Shown one piece after another: positions 9,020 through 17,881 of a stretch of 64,000 nucleotides of DNA. A model generated the notes under the pieces. That model searched no databases. It saw nothing but the letters and a program-made list of their open reading frames with translations, and was not told the DNA's origin. A program made the position numbers and the translations under genes. Positions within the stretch are counted from its first letter, which is position 1. Each line of letters begins with the position of its first letter. The stretch comes from Bacteroidia bacterium. Its GTDB lineage: Bacteria; Bacteroidota; Bacteroidia; JADZBD01. The stretch spans positions 1 through 64,000 of the forward strand of contig JAGVMA010000007.1 in NCBI GenBank assembly GCA_020054095.1, read 5' to 3'.

Positions 9020-10972
9020 ATGAAAAAAACACTACTAAGCTTATTTTTATTTTTTGCTTTATTTTTTAATGCTAAAGCACAGTTAACCGTTACCAATGCA
9101 CCACCCTATGATCAAGCATCTTATTTGGTTCAAAATATCCTGCTTGGGCAAGGTGTAACTGTAAGCAACATAACATATACCGGTGACCCGGCAGCTATTG
9201 GTTTTTTTCAAAACGGTTTAACTACTAACCCAACTATAGGTATTGATAGCGGACTTATTATTTGTTCAGGTCCAATTACTGTTGCTCCCGGACCTACTAA
9301 TACTAATCCTGCAGCCGGTGCTGATAATGGACAACCCGGTGATGTAGATTTGTCAACAATCGTTAATCCGAATATGACTTTTAACGCTGCCATTTTAGAA
9401 TTTGACTTTATCACTTATGCCGATACCGTAAAATTTGATTTCGTTTTTGCATCTGAAGAATATCCGGAATATACATGCTGCTCGGTAAACGATGTGTTTG
9501 GCTTTTTTATAAGCGGGCCCGGAATTAACGGACCCTATACTAACAATGCTGAAAACATTGCACTTATTCCTAACACAACCACACCCATCCAAATTAATAC
9601 AGTTAACGGCCCATGTGCGCCTGTTAGCTATTGCGATGCAACAGCACCATGCTGTGGTGGATATCCTCAATTTTATGTAGATAACAGCGGCTGGACAAAT
9701 CCACCAACTAACCTTAGTCCCACATCGGTAGAGTACGATGGTTTTACAACAGTACTAACTGCTATTTCGCCAGTTCAATGCGGACAAGTTTACCACATCA
9801 AAATTGCAATAAGCGATGTGGGCGATGGTATTTTTGATTCAGGCGTTTTCTTGAAAGCAGGAAGTTTCTCAGCATCAGGAATATTAGTGGATGCAAACAT
9901 CAGCTATGGCGGACCTAATGATTCAACTTTATTTGAAGGTTGCGGCACAGCATGTTTATTATTAACGCGTTCGGGCGATTTAAGTAGCGCTGATACTGTA
10001 GCGCTCACAATTGGTGGGCAGGCAGTAAATGGAGTAGATTATACACCTTCACTTCCATCGCAAGTTATATTTCAGCCGGGCGATGATACCATTCAAATTT
10101 GCATAACTGCATTAAACGAAAACGTGTTAGAAGGTTTAGAATTAGTTTCAATAACTGCAACATCAAACACAATATGTACACAAAGTAATAGTGCAGTGCT
10201 TGAGTTTTATGTAGGCGATTACACTCCGCTTAACTTAGCTGCAAGCAGTGATACCACTATTTGTCCTAACACACAACTGTTTTTAAATGCACAGGCATCG
10301 GGCGGTGTTCAGCCGTATAGCTATAGTTGGTCAACCGGTTCAAATAACCAAACCATTATTGTAACGCCTACCGCTAACACAAGTTACACGGTAACAGTTA
10401 CAGATAGTTGCAACTCACCGGTACAAACACAAATTATAAATGTTATTGTGGCACCTACCGGGCCAGCCATTACAACTCCTGATTACACTGTATGCGAAGG
10501 AGAACAAATCACCATTAACATGGTTGTGAGTGGCGGTGCACCATCATTTAGTTGTAACTGGACAACCATTTCCGGTAACGATACCATTCCGCAAACGGTT
10601 TGTAATTCATCTTACAGCTATACTCCAACAAGTAACGGAACATTTTTGGTAAGCATTACTGATGGCTGTAGCCGAACAGATGTGGACACGATTAGCGTGG
10701 TGATAGAAACCGACTGTAGCATTATTGTTCCAAACGTATTCACACCTAATGGCGATGGAATTAATGATTTCTTTTCGTTTGAAAATTTAGAAAATTTCCC
10801 GGGCAGTCGCTTTGTGGTTTATAACCGTTGGGGAAACATAATTTATGACGATGCTAGTTATCAAAACAATTGGAGTGGCGATAATCACTCCGATGGAACA
10901 TATTATTTCATACTGTATCTCCCTGACGGAAAAACCATACCCGGTTACTTAACGCTGCTAAGGAAAAAATGA
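9020..10972 (+). CDS. Choice-of-anchor L domain surface protein, T9SS type B sorting domain (paralogue)
   Basis: A 650-residue protein built like its upstream neighbour: signal peptide FFALFFNAKAQ, choice-of-anchor L domain (VFASEEYPEY, VFGFFISGPGI), Calx-beta-like part, two Ig/SprB-like segments, and a type B sorting end (NVFTPNGDGINDFF, VYNRWGNIIY). The first residues of the two mature proteins are near identical (LTVTNAPPY). An in-frame TTG at 8981 would extend it into the previous gene, but the ATG at 9020 begins a classic signal peptide. Its TGA stop overlaps the next start as ATGA, so the genes are translationally coupled. The extracellular function is not known. Confidence 0.87.
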   Translation: MKKTLLSLFLFFALFFNAKAQLTVTNAPPYDQASYLVQNILLGQGVTVSNITYTGDPAAIGFFQNGLTTNPTIGIDSGLIICSGPITVAPGPTNTNPAAGADNGQPGDVDLSTIVNPNMTFNAAILEFDFITYADTVKFDFVFASEEYPEYTCCSVNDVFGFFISGPGINGPYTNNAENIALIPNTTTPIQINTVNGPCAPVSYCDATAPCCGGYPQFYVDNSGWTNPPTNLSPTSVEYDGFTTVLTAISPVQCGQVYHIKIAISDVGDGIFDSGVFLKAGSFSASGILVDANISYGGPNDSTLFEGCGTACLLLTRSGDLSSADTVALTIGGQAVNGVDYTPSLPSQVIFQPGDDTIQICITALNENVLEGLELVSITATSNTICTQSNSAVLEFYVGDYTPLNLAASSDTTICPNTQLFLNAQASGGVQPYSYSWSTGSNNQTIIVTPTANTSYTVTVTDSCNSPVQTQIINVIVAPTGPAITTPDYTVCEGEQITINMVVSGGAPSFSCNWTTISGNDTIPQTVCNSSYSYTPTSNGTFLVSITDGCSRTDVDTISVVIETDCSIIVPNVFTPNGDGINDFFSFENLENFPGSRFVVYNRWGNIIYDDASYQNNWSGDNHSDGTYYFILYLPDGKTIPGYLTLLRKK

Positions 10973-13131
10973 GGTGGTTTAAAAAATTAACTGTATTAGT
11001 TCTATTTTCACTTCTTTTTACAGAAGCAAAAGCTACACACATAGTTGGTGGTGAATTGTATTACGATTATTTGGGTAACAACGATTACTTGGTTACACTT
11101 AAAGTTTATCGCGATTGCATAAATGGCCAAGCGCCCTTTGATAATCCGGCATCGGTGGGTGTTTACGATGTAAACGGTAATCTGATACAAAATTTGCAGC
11201 TTTCACTGCCGGGTTTCACAACATTGCCTGTTAGTTTAAATAATCCCTGCTACCAGCCACCGGGCGGTGTGTGTGTGGAAGAAGCAATTTACATCACTAC
11301 CGTTAATCTGCCACCAATACCAGGTGGTTACACACTCTGTTATCAGCGCTGTTGCCGAAACGCCACTATTTTAAACTTAAACAATCCACTTTCAGTTGGT
11401 TCTACTTTTTCATGTACCATTCCCGGTACGGGTGTAGCACCAGGAAACAGCAATCCGCGCTACGATAGCTTACCACCACTTTTTATGTGCGCCAATGTTC
11501 CGTTTAGTTTTTTACACTCAGCTACCGACCCCGATGGCGATTTATTAGTTTACACGTTTTGCGATCCTTATGATGGAGGTTCGCAAACCAACCCAATGCC
11601 ATCACCACCCACGCCACCACCATTTATGGCTGTGCCTTGGCTAAATCCATATTCGGCAAATTATCCCATCAACTCTAATCCGGCAATGAATATTAACCAG
11701 AACACCGGATTAATTACCGGAACACCTAATCAAGTGGGGCAGTGGGTATTTGCAGTGTGTGTGGAAGAGTGGAGAAACAACCAGCTCATCAGCACCAGCC
11801 GCAGAGAATATCAAGTAAATGTTACGCTGTGTCCTAATCTCTCTATTTCATCCATTCCTTCGCAAACCACTTTTTGTTTTGGCTACACCGTTAATTTCAG
11901 TAATAATAGTATAAATGCATCCAGTTACTTTTGGGATTTTAACGACCCTAATGCTACCAATGATACATCAAACTTAGCAACACCTACTTGGACTTACACC
12001 GATTCAGGAACTTACAATGTGATGCTGATTTGCAATCCGGGTATGAGTTGTGCCGATACGGCTTACACCACGTTTTATATTTACCCGTTACTCAGCCCTA
12101 ATTTTGTACCACCCAATGCACAGTGTATAAACAACAACAATTTTAACTTTACCGCTGCCGGAAATTTTATGGGTAATGGCGTAAGCACCTTTGCTTGGAA
12201 TTTCGGCAATAATGCTAACCCCCAAAATTCATCGGCACAAAATCCGAACAATGTGCAATTTACATCCACAGGTTGGCACACAGTAACACTCACCGTAAGT
12301 GAGAATAATTGCACACAAACCTATACCGACTCGATTTATATTTACCCAATGCCCACCGCATCTTTTAATGCTGCACCACAAAACGGTTGCGCACCTTTCA
12401 CCGCATTTTTCACTAATACTTCAGTAACCGGAAACATGATTACAAATTACAGTTGGAATTTTGGCGATGGAAATACTTCAAATTTAGCAAGCCCAACGCA
12501 CATATATAATCAACCCGGTAATTACACTGTAACACTCACTGTTATTACCAGCAATGGTTGCATTGATACACTCACCTTTGTTGCAAATAATATTATAGAT
12601 GTTTATCCTGTGCCTACTGCCATTTACGATGCAAGCCCATTGGTAACATCTATTTTCAATCCTGATGTAACATTTATGGATTTAAGCCAAGGCGGAACGA
12701 GTTGTACAATTTATTTTGGCGATGGCAATTACAGTAATAATTGTAACAGCTCTTACACCTATCAAGCACCTGGTATTTACAACTCCTATCAAGTCGTAAC
12801 AAATACTTACGGTTGTGCCGATACATTTTCAATTTCGATTGAAATAAAATACGAATACCGCTTTTTTGTTCCTAATGCATTTTCACCGAACAACAGCGGA
12901 TTTAACGATGTGTTTATGCCCAAAGTGATGGGAGCAGGAAATTACCATTTTATGATTTTTGATAGATGGGGGCAATTGTTTTTTGAAACTTACGACCCTA
13001 ACCAGGGCTGGGACGGAACATACAAAGGCAACAAATGCCAGCAAGATGTATATGTGTGGAAAGTAGAGCTGCTTGATTTGGCCGAAAAAATAGACCGCCA
13101 ATACATAGGGCATGTTACATTAATTAGGTAG
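10969..13131 (+). CDS. PKD domain surface protein, T9SS type B sorting domain
   Basis: A 720-residue exported protein with signal peptide LFTEAKATHIVGG. The N-terminal region is the cysteine-rich GGELYYDYLG...CYQRCCRNATI module common in Bacteroidota gliding-associated proteins. Several PKD domains follow, with motifs YFWDFND, FAWNFGN and YSWNFGDGNTS. The C-terminal type B sorting domain shows VPNAFSPNNSGFNDVF, FDRWGQLFF and WDGTYKGNKC. It overlaps the upstream gene by four bases (ATGA) and ends eight bases before the convergent FadL gene, leaving no room for a separate terminator. The likely role is cell-surface adhesion or an adhesive sheath (inference from PKD content). Confidence 0.87.
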   Translation: MRWFKKLTVLVLFSLLFTEAKATHIVGGELYYDYLGNNDYLVTLKVYRDCINGQAPFDNPASVGVYDVNGNLIQNLQLSLPGFTTLPVSLNNPCYQPPGGVCVEEAIYITTVNLPPIPGGYTLCYQRCCRNATILNLNNPLSVGSTFSCTIPGTGVAPGNSNPRYDSLPPLFMCANVPFSFLHSATDPDGDLLVYTFCDPYDGGSQTNPMPSPPTPPPFMAVPWLNPYSANYPINSNPAMNINQNTGLITGTPNQVGQWVFAVCVEEWRNNQLISTSRREYQVNVTLCPNLSISSIPSQTTFCFGYTVNFSNNSINASSYFWDFNDPNATNDTSNLATPTWTYTDSGTYNVMLICNPGMSCADTAYTTFYIYPLLSPNFVPPNAQCINNNNFNFTAAGNFMGNGVSTFAWNFGNNANPQNSSAQNPNNVQFTSTGWHTVTLTVSENNCTQTYTDSIYIYPMPTASFNAAPQNGCAPFTAFFTNTSVTGNMITNYSWNFGDGNTSNLASPTHIYNQPGNYTVTLTVITSNGCIDTLTFVANNIIDVYPVPTAIYDASPLVTSIFNPDVTFMDLSQGGTSCTIYFGDGNYSNNCNSSYTYQAPGIYNSYQVVTNTYGCADTFSISIEIKYEYRFFVPNAFSPNNSGFNDVFMPKVMGAGNYHFMIFDRWGQLFFETYDPNQGWDGTYKGNKCQQDVYVWKVELLDLAEKIDRQYIGHVTLIR

Positions 13132-13139
13132 AGAAAAAA

Positions 13140-14369
13140 CTACAACTCAATTTCAAGCGCAAAGCCGGGAACAAAAGCGCGCGATTTATAAGTGCCTCCA
13201 AATTGTGTTTCTAAATTCACATCGCTGCGTTTCATTCCTTCAATGTAAAGAAACGAGCAATCTAATTTCACTTTCTCAGAAATATAAAAACTTGCACCTG
13301 TAGTGATTCCAATTCTATTTGCATCGGGAGTTTCAGGCGTTAAATAACCAGCATCCACAGGCGATGGATCGAAATAAGCGCCAAATCGGATGGTAACATT
13401 TTCGTTAACGATGTATTGTGCCCCGGCACGATACATAAATGTATTTTGATAATTACGTGCCGAGCGAATGTTTTGCAGTTTGGCTGTAGTGTCTTTAAAA
13501 TCAATTCTCAGTGTGTCGTATGATTGCCATCCAACAAAATTAAGGTCTAATGAAAAGGTCCATTTTGCACCACATTTGTAACCTGCTCCGGCACTAATTA
13601 CTTGTGGTAATTTAATGGCAGTGGTAAAACTCGTTTGAGGAAAAAACTCTTTTAACGATTCAGGAACTGTAAAATTAGCATCGCCATTTTTCACTTTTAC
13701 TTTTACAGCCGAGCGATAATCAATACCCAATGAAAAATTTTCTGTTGGCCTGAAATAAATTCCGGCATTAAAACCAAAACCATTTGCTTTGCCTGCTAAA
13801 ATTCCTTCGCCATAATTGCCGGCAGTATCTTGCACGGGTATTCCTTTGCGCAAGCTAAATCCGCCAACGGCTGCCAACGGCCCTATTCCAAAGCCAATTT
13901 TTTCATTCACTTGATAAGAAAAAGTGGGCTGTATAAAAATTGTTTTCAAATTAATTTCGCGAATTAAAAACTGACCTTTCCAATCATCGGCCCATTGCAC
14001 ACGGCTGCCAAATGGAGTGTAAATACCAATGCCATAATACCATTTATTGCCCAAGTTAGTTTTAGCGGCAGCATAAACAGAAAACGGTGTGCCAATGTTC
14101 AGCTCGGTGCGCGCTGTGTAATTTCCCGGTGCTAATTCTAAATATTGAACATTGGGAATTATAAACGATGAACCCATTTGCAATTGGTAAACAGAATCTA
14201 AAAAGCAAACTGCACCCGGATTAAAAAAAATGGAAGAAGCATCGGTTAGCAAACCTGTGGCGGCATGGCCCATGGCTGCCTGTTTTTGTCCTTGCAAGTT
14301 TACCTGAAAGCCACCCGCAAATATTACATTGGAGCAGAACAATAAAACTGCTGTTAGTTTATTAATCAT
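13140..14369 (-). CDS. OmpP1/FadL/TodX family outer membrane transport protein
   Basis: A 409-residue beta-barrel protein. After the signal peptide the mature N-terminus GGFQVNLQGQKQAAMGHAATGL is the FadL hatch signature, followed by TDASSIFFNPGA, the asparagine-proline-glycine turn typical of the family. The rest alternates amphipathic strands and ends in an aromatic-poor barrel terminus (ALEIEL). FadL proteins let hydrophobic compounds such as long-chain fatty acids cross the outer membrane. The start codon overlaps the end of siaC by eight bases, so it is probably the last gene of a siaB-siaC-fadL operon, an unexpected link between a partner switch and a porin. Confidence 0.85.
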   Translation of the reverse strand: MINKLTAVLLFCSNVIFAGGFQVNLQGQKQAAMGHAATGLLTDASSIFFNPGAVCFLDSVYQLQMGSSFIIPNVQYLELAPGNYTARTELNIGTPFSVYAAAKTNLGNKWYYGIGIYTPFGSRVQWADDWKGQFLIREINLKTIFIQPTFSYQVNEKIGFGIGPLAAVGGFSLRKGIPVQDTAGNYGEGILAGKANGFGFNAGIYFRPTENFSLGIDYRSAVKVKVKNGDANFTVPESLKEFFPQTSFTTAIKLPQVISAGAGYKCGAKWTFSLDLNFVGWQSYDTLRIDFKDTTAKLQNIRSARNYQNTFMYRAGAQYIVNENVTIRFGAYFDPSPVDAGYLTPETPDANRIGITTGASFYISEKVKLDCSFLYIEGMKRSDVNLETQFGGTYKSRAFVPGFALEIEL

Positions 14370-14772
14370 TAATTGGCTGGTATGTAAACGGAAGTTTTGG
14401 AACTAAAATTGCAAACTCTTCGCCCGATTCTTTCATGTCAATGTCCATTGCATCATAAACCCATATTGCTTCAGCTTCGTAACCATTGGATACATATTTT
14501 TCTAAAATGGTAAGCATATCGGCAATGTACTTTGCTGATGTAGAGTTAAAATAATCGAACGAAAATTTAAAACTCACTTTAGGTGATTTGCCGTAATTCG
14601 ATTTTTGAAAATACAATACATTTTGGTAGCCATTAAGCCATTCTACAACCGGGTTAAAATACTTGCCCGTATTTTCCGGTCTTGATTCTCCTGAGATTTC
14701 AAAAATATTTTTTGTTGGGTCTAGCACTAATTTGGCAGTAGTATTAGTCGCCTCTAAAATCATTGCGTTCAT
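14362..14772 (-). CDS. siaC: SiaC family regulatory phosphoprotein (DUF1987)
   Basis: A 136-residue protein carrying the DUF1987 signature ISGESRPENTGKYFNPVVEWL, with the conserved phosphorylatable-region residues after the first strand and an acidic end. In Pseudomonas, SiaC is phosphorylated by SiaB, dephosphorylated by SiaA, and in the unphosphorylated state activates the diguanylate cyclase SiaD. Its start overlaps the siaB stop as ATGA. No diguanylate cyclase is encoded in this window, so the downstream target here is unknown. A second Met at codon 4 could also start it. Confidence 0.85.
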   Translation of the reverse strand: MNAMILEATNTTAKLVLDPTKNIFEISGESRPENTGKYFNPVVEWLNGYQNVLYFQKSNYGKSPKVSFKFSFDYFNSTSAKYIADMLTILEKYVSNGYEAEAIWVYDAMDIDMKESGEEFAILVPKLPFTYQPIND

Positions 14773-15356
14773 ATGATGTTTTTTGTGTTTATTTCTATTT
14801 GTAGCATGTAAAACGATAGCACTCCAGATACTTGTCTGAATTCATATTTAAACTTTCCCCCAGATTTAATTGCAATATCAATTAAGCCAAGTCCGCCTTC
14901 TTTGTCTTGTTGTTTTAAAGTGTCGGAAATAACTTTTCGGTACATACTTTTTAATTCTGTTTTATCGCTCGTGTTCATTGCATCTAAATTTTCTTTAAGC
15001 AAAGGCACTTCAGTGTTTTTTAAATGATTGCCCGTAGTAATAGTATATAAACCGCTAACGACAGAAAACATAAACATAATCGGAGCGGTTCGGCCCATAA
15101 ATTTTTCTGTTTCTTGTTTCTCGTTGTATTTTGCAATGTTATCAAGACATTCTACCATCACGTTGTATATTTTTTTTCGGATGGTTACATTGGGCTCTAA
15201 GTGTTGCAATGTTTTCTGTAAATTTTTTAGCAACGAAGTTGTAGTAGAGTGGTTTAAATCGCCAACATAGGACAGAATAATATTGTGATCATCCATAAAT
15301 TTAAAAACCGTATGGGCTGCAATACCTTGTGTAATATCTTGCTTGGTTATTTCCAT
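14769..15356 (-). CDS. siaB: SiaB family protein kinase (DUF6272)
   Basis: A 195-residue protein of the SiaB type, a GHKL-like kinase that works on SiaC. Diagnostic stretches are IYNVMVECLDNIAKYNE, holding the N-box-like asparagine, and KEGGLGLIDIAIKSGGKF, the glycine-rich ATP-lid region. It is the first gene of a run into siaC (ATGA overlap) and fadL. The phosphatase SiaA is missing from the operon. Candidates to supply it in this window are the SpoIIE protein at 59722 and, for sensing only, the 7TM-DISM protein at 5585 (inference). Confidence 0.83.
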   Translation of the reverse strand: MEITKQDITQGIAAHTVFKFMDDHNIILSYVGDLNHSTTTSLLKNLQKTLQHLEPNVTIRKKIYNVMVECLDNIAKYNEKQETEKFMGRTAPIMFMFSVVSGLYTITTGNHLKNTEVPLLKENLDAMNTSDKTELKSMYRKVISDTLKQQDKEGGLGLIDIAIKSGGKFKYEFRQVSGVLSFYMLQIEINTKNII

Positions 15357-15562
15357 GGGAGATTTGCCTATGGGTAAAAGTAAAAAAAAATACCGAAATT
15401 AAAGAATGGCTAAATGGCTATTTCTACCCACTTCAAGCGATGGTCGCTCATGTAATAACGAACGTAGTTTTAAAACTAAATTACGCATTAGGGAATAGTG
15501 TTGAGAACTTTACGCGTCTCGAAATCAAAGGCAGTTTGTATTCTCATATTTTTTTTTAATTA

Positions 15563-17008
15563 TTATTTTATTATAAACTTCCCAGTTGCCAAAATTTTAC
15601 TTTCTGAAATTATTTTTAAAAAATAAATTCCGGGTAAAAGATTTCCTTTATCCAAAATCATTTCTTTTGTTCCGTTAGGGATAGTGCGTTCTATTTTTTT
15701 TCTCCCATAAACATCAATTACTTCAAATAGCCCTTGTTTAATTTCGAATTCAGAGCTTATTTCAATAGTTGCCGAAGAAGAAAAAGGGTTGGGGAATATG
15801 ATAACTTGCCCTTGAGGCAGATGGGTTGGCTCGAATACTCCAGTAGGAGCATAACCCACGCTATCAGTTTTCACTAAATAAATCCAGTTTGTGTTAAAAG
15901 CACTTGACCTCCCAACAAGAATAAATCCCATATCAGTAGTTTGTCGTAGAAAATAACCTGATTCTCCACCGCTTGGGCTTCCATAAGTTTTTTCCCAGAT
16001 TGTATCACCAATATTGTCCGTACGTATTAAAAATATTCCGTCACCATTCGCGCTGCCACCATTTCCTAAGAGGATATATCCTCCTTGGATTTGCTGAACA
16101 CAATAAGCTCCTTCTGAATAAGTGTTTGGCGGACCATTGGAATACGTTTTTGTCCAAAGCGTATCTCCATTGCCATCAGTTTTTATTAAATATGCACCGT
16201 AAAAAATGGTATCGAGAAAACTACTAGTATAACCCGCAATTATGTACCCCCCATCTGTAGTTTGTTCAACACTCTGCCCTCTATCGTTTCGAAAACCACC
16301 GTACGTTTTCGACCATAGTGAATCCCCATTCAAATCTGTTTTTATCAGCCATACGTCCCAATCGTTACCTATTGCTTTCATTCCTGTTGTAATGTATCCG
16401 CCATCTGTAGTTTGATCAATAGAATATGCAACATCCGCGCCAACCGTACCATAAGTTTTTTGCCAAAGAATATTTCCCGCGGAATCAGTCTTTACAATAT
16501 ACACATCATAACTCCCAGCTCCTCACGCAGAGGTGTAGCCACATATTACATAGCCGCCATCAGTTGTTTGCCTGACAGAATAAGGGATATTAGCCCCTGG
16601 TGCGCCAATTGTTTTTGTCCAAAGAGTATCTCCATTTTTATCGGTTTTTAAAAGCCATATTTTACTGTCAGTTGTTGTCATATAATCCTTCTCGCCAACA
16701 ATGATAAAGCCACTGTCAGGTGTCTGTTCTATATACTCCCCACCATCAGCATTGTTGCCCCCGTATGATTTAAACCAAAGTATTTTACCAATAGAATCTG
16801 TTTTTATTAATGCAACATTATTATCAAGAGTTGAAATGGAATTTACACCCGAAATAATATAGCCATTATCATAAGTTTGCTGCACGCACGCCCCACCAAA
16901 ACATCCAAGTGTATCATAATACTTTTCAAATGTAATGGATTGAGAAAGTGCAATAGAATAAACGCAGGATGCGAACAAAAACAGGAAGATATGTGAACCA
17001 CTTTTCAA
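15563..17008 (-). pseudogene. T9SS type A surface repeat protein interrupted by an in-frame TGA
   Basis: One continuous frame of 482 codons is broken only by TGA at 16523-16525 (codon 162). The first part has a signal peptide (CVYSIALSQ) and repeats of the type DGGYIICGYTS...D..LLKTD.NGDTLWTKT; the part after the stop continues the same repeat (GAGSYDVYIVKTD) with at least four more units and ends in a T9SS type A sorting domain (IFPNPFSSSATIEI, LLPGIYFLKI). Without readthrough the product is 161 residues and lacks the sorting domain, so it could not be anchored; the second half has an internal ATG at 16502-16504 but no signal peptide. Either a recent nonsense mutation, an assembly error, or recoding; repeats elsewhere have Phe or Gly-like residues at this site. 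Confidence 0.8.
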
Positions 17009-17094
17009 GACAGGAAAAATTAGAAGCTAACATAGTAAATTCTTTCGCTTTCCAAAATAGAGGTAAATACTATTGTGCAATTAACTGAAAATTA

Positions 17095-17880
17095 TCAGAT
17101 AATTCCCTTTTGCCAAAGTGCTGCAATATCCATCGTTATAGCAACACTGTAATGGATTGCCACGCCAAGCCATATTGATTTACTTTTTAAACTAAGTACG
17201 CCCAGCACAATACCTGCAATAATTGCAGCAATTGTTTCGGGCATTGGTTTGCCAAAATGAATCATGCAATAGGGTATCATCATCACAAAAACACTATAGA
17301 AACCAAAGGTTTTTTTGGTGGCGTGTACCATAAATCCTCTGAAAAAAAATTCGAGGGCAAAAAACTGAATGAAGTAGGCGAGCTCCCAAATTAAAAAATT
17401 GCCAAATAAATTTTCGTTAGCACTTACTTTGTAAAAAGGATATTTGCTTTGAAACGAATGGGTAAATGAAACGCCAATTACAATTGGAATCATTACAAGC
17501 AGCATTAAGAAATATATTTTTTTGTCGCTGAATGCTCCCTTTATCTTTAAACCATAAGCAGATAAATTTTGTTTAAAAATTAATTTTATGACAAGTGTCG
17601 GAACAATAAAATAAAAGGCAAACAATATACTTGCCCACCAAAGTAGTTCGTATAGATGCGAGTCGTTGTAGTTTAGTTTGCTTATACTATTACCATAGCC
17701 GAGCCAATCAGCAGTAATGTATAAATAACTGCTATCGCCATAATATTTTATTGATGTGATGCAGATTGCAACTAACAAGCAAGTAATCATTGTTTGTTTG
17801 CCATTGTGAAAATTTTCTTCCTTGTCTGCTTCTGCAGTTTCGTAAGTTGTGGTAAATAGTTTGGTGACGTAATTTATCAT
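17095..17880 (-). CDS. CPBP family intramembrane metalloprotease
   Basis: A 261-residue membrane protein with about six to seven hydrophobic segments. The CPBP (Abi, type II CAAX prenyl endopeptidase-like) motifs are present in order: EFFFRGFM (a single Glu version of EExxxR), CMIHFGKP with the conserved His, and IHYSVAITMD near the end. These residues form the metal site of glutamic-type intramembrane proteases. The stop is TGA. It starts one base before the recQ stop region (recQ ends at 17882) and is downstream of recQ on the same strand, so it is likely co-transcribed. The substrate is unknown. Confidence 0.8.
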   Translation of the reverse strand: MINYVTKLFTTTYETAEADKEENFHNGKQTMITCLLVAICITSIKYYGDSSYLYITADWLGYGNSISKLNYNDSHLYELLWWASILFAFYFIVPTLVIKLIFKQNLSAYGLKIKGAFSDKKIYFLMLLVMIPIVIGVSFTHSFQSKYPFYKVSANENLFGNFLIWELAYFIQFFALEFFFRGFMVHATKKTFGFYSVFVMMIPYCMIHFGKPMPETIAAIIAGIVLGVLSLKSKSIWLGVAIHYSVAITMDIAALWQKGII

Positions 17881-17881
17881 C

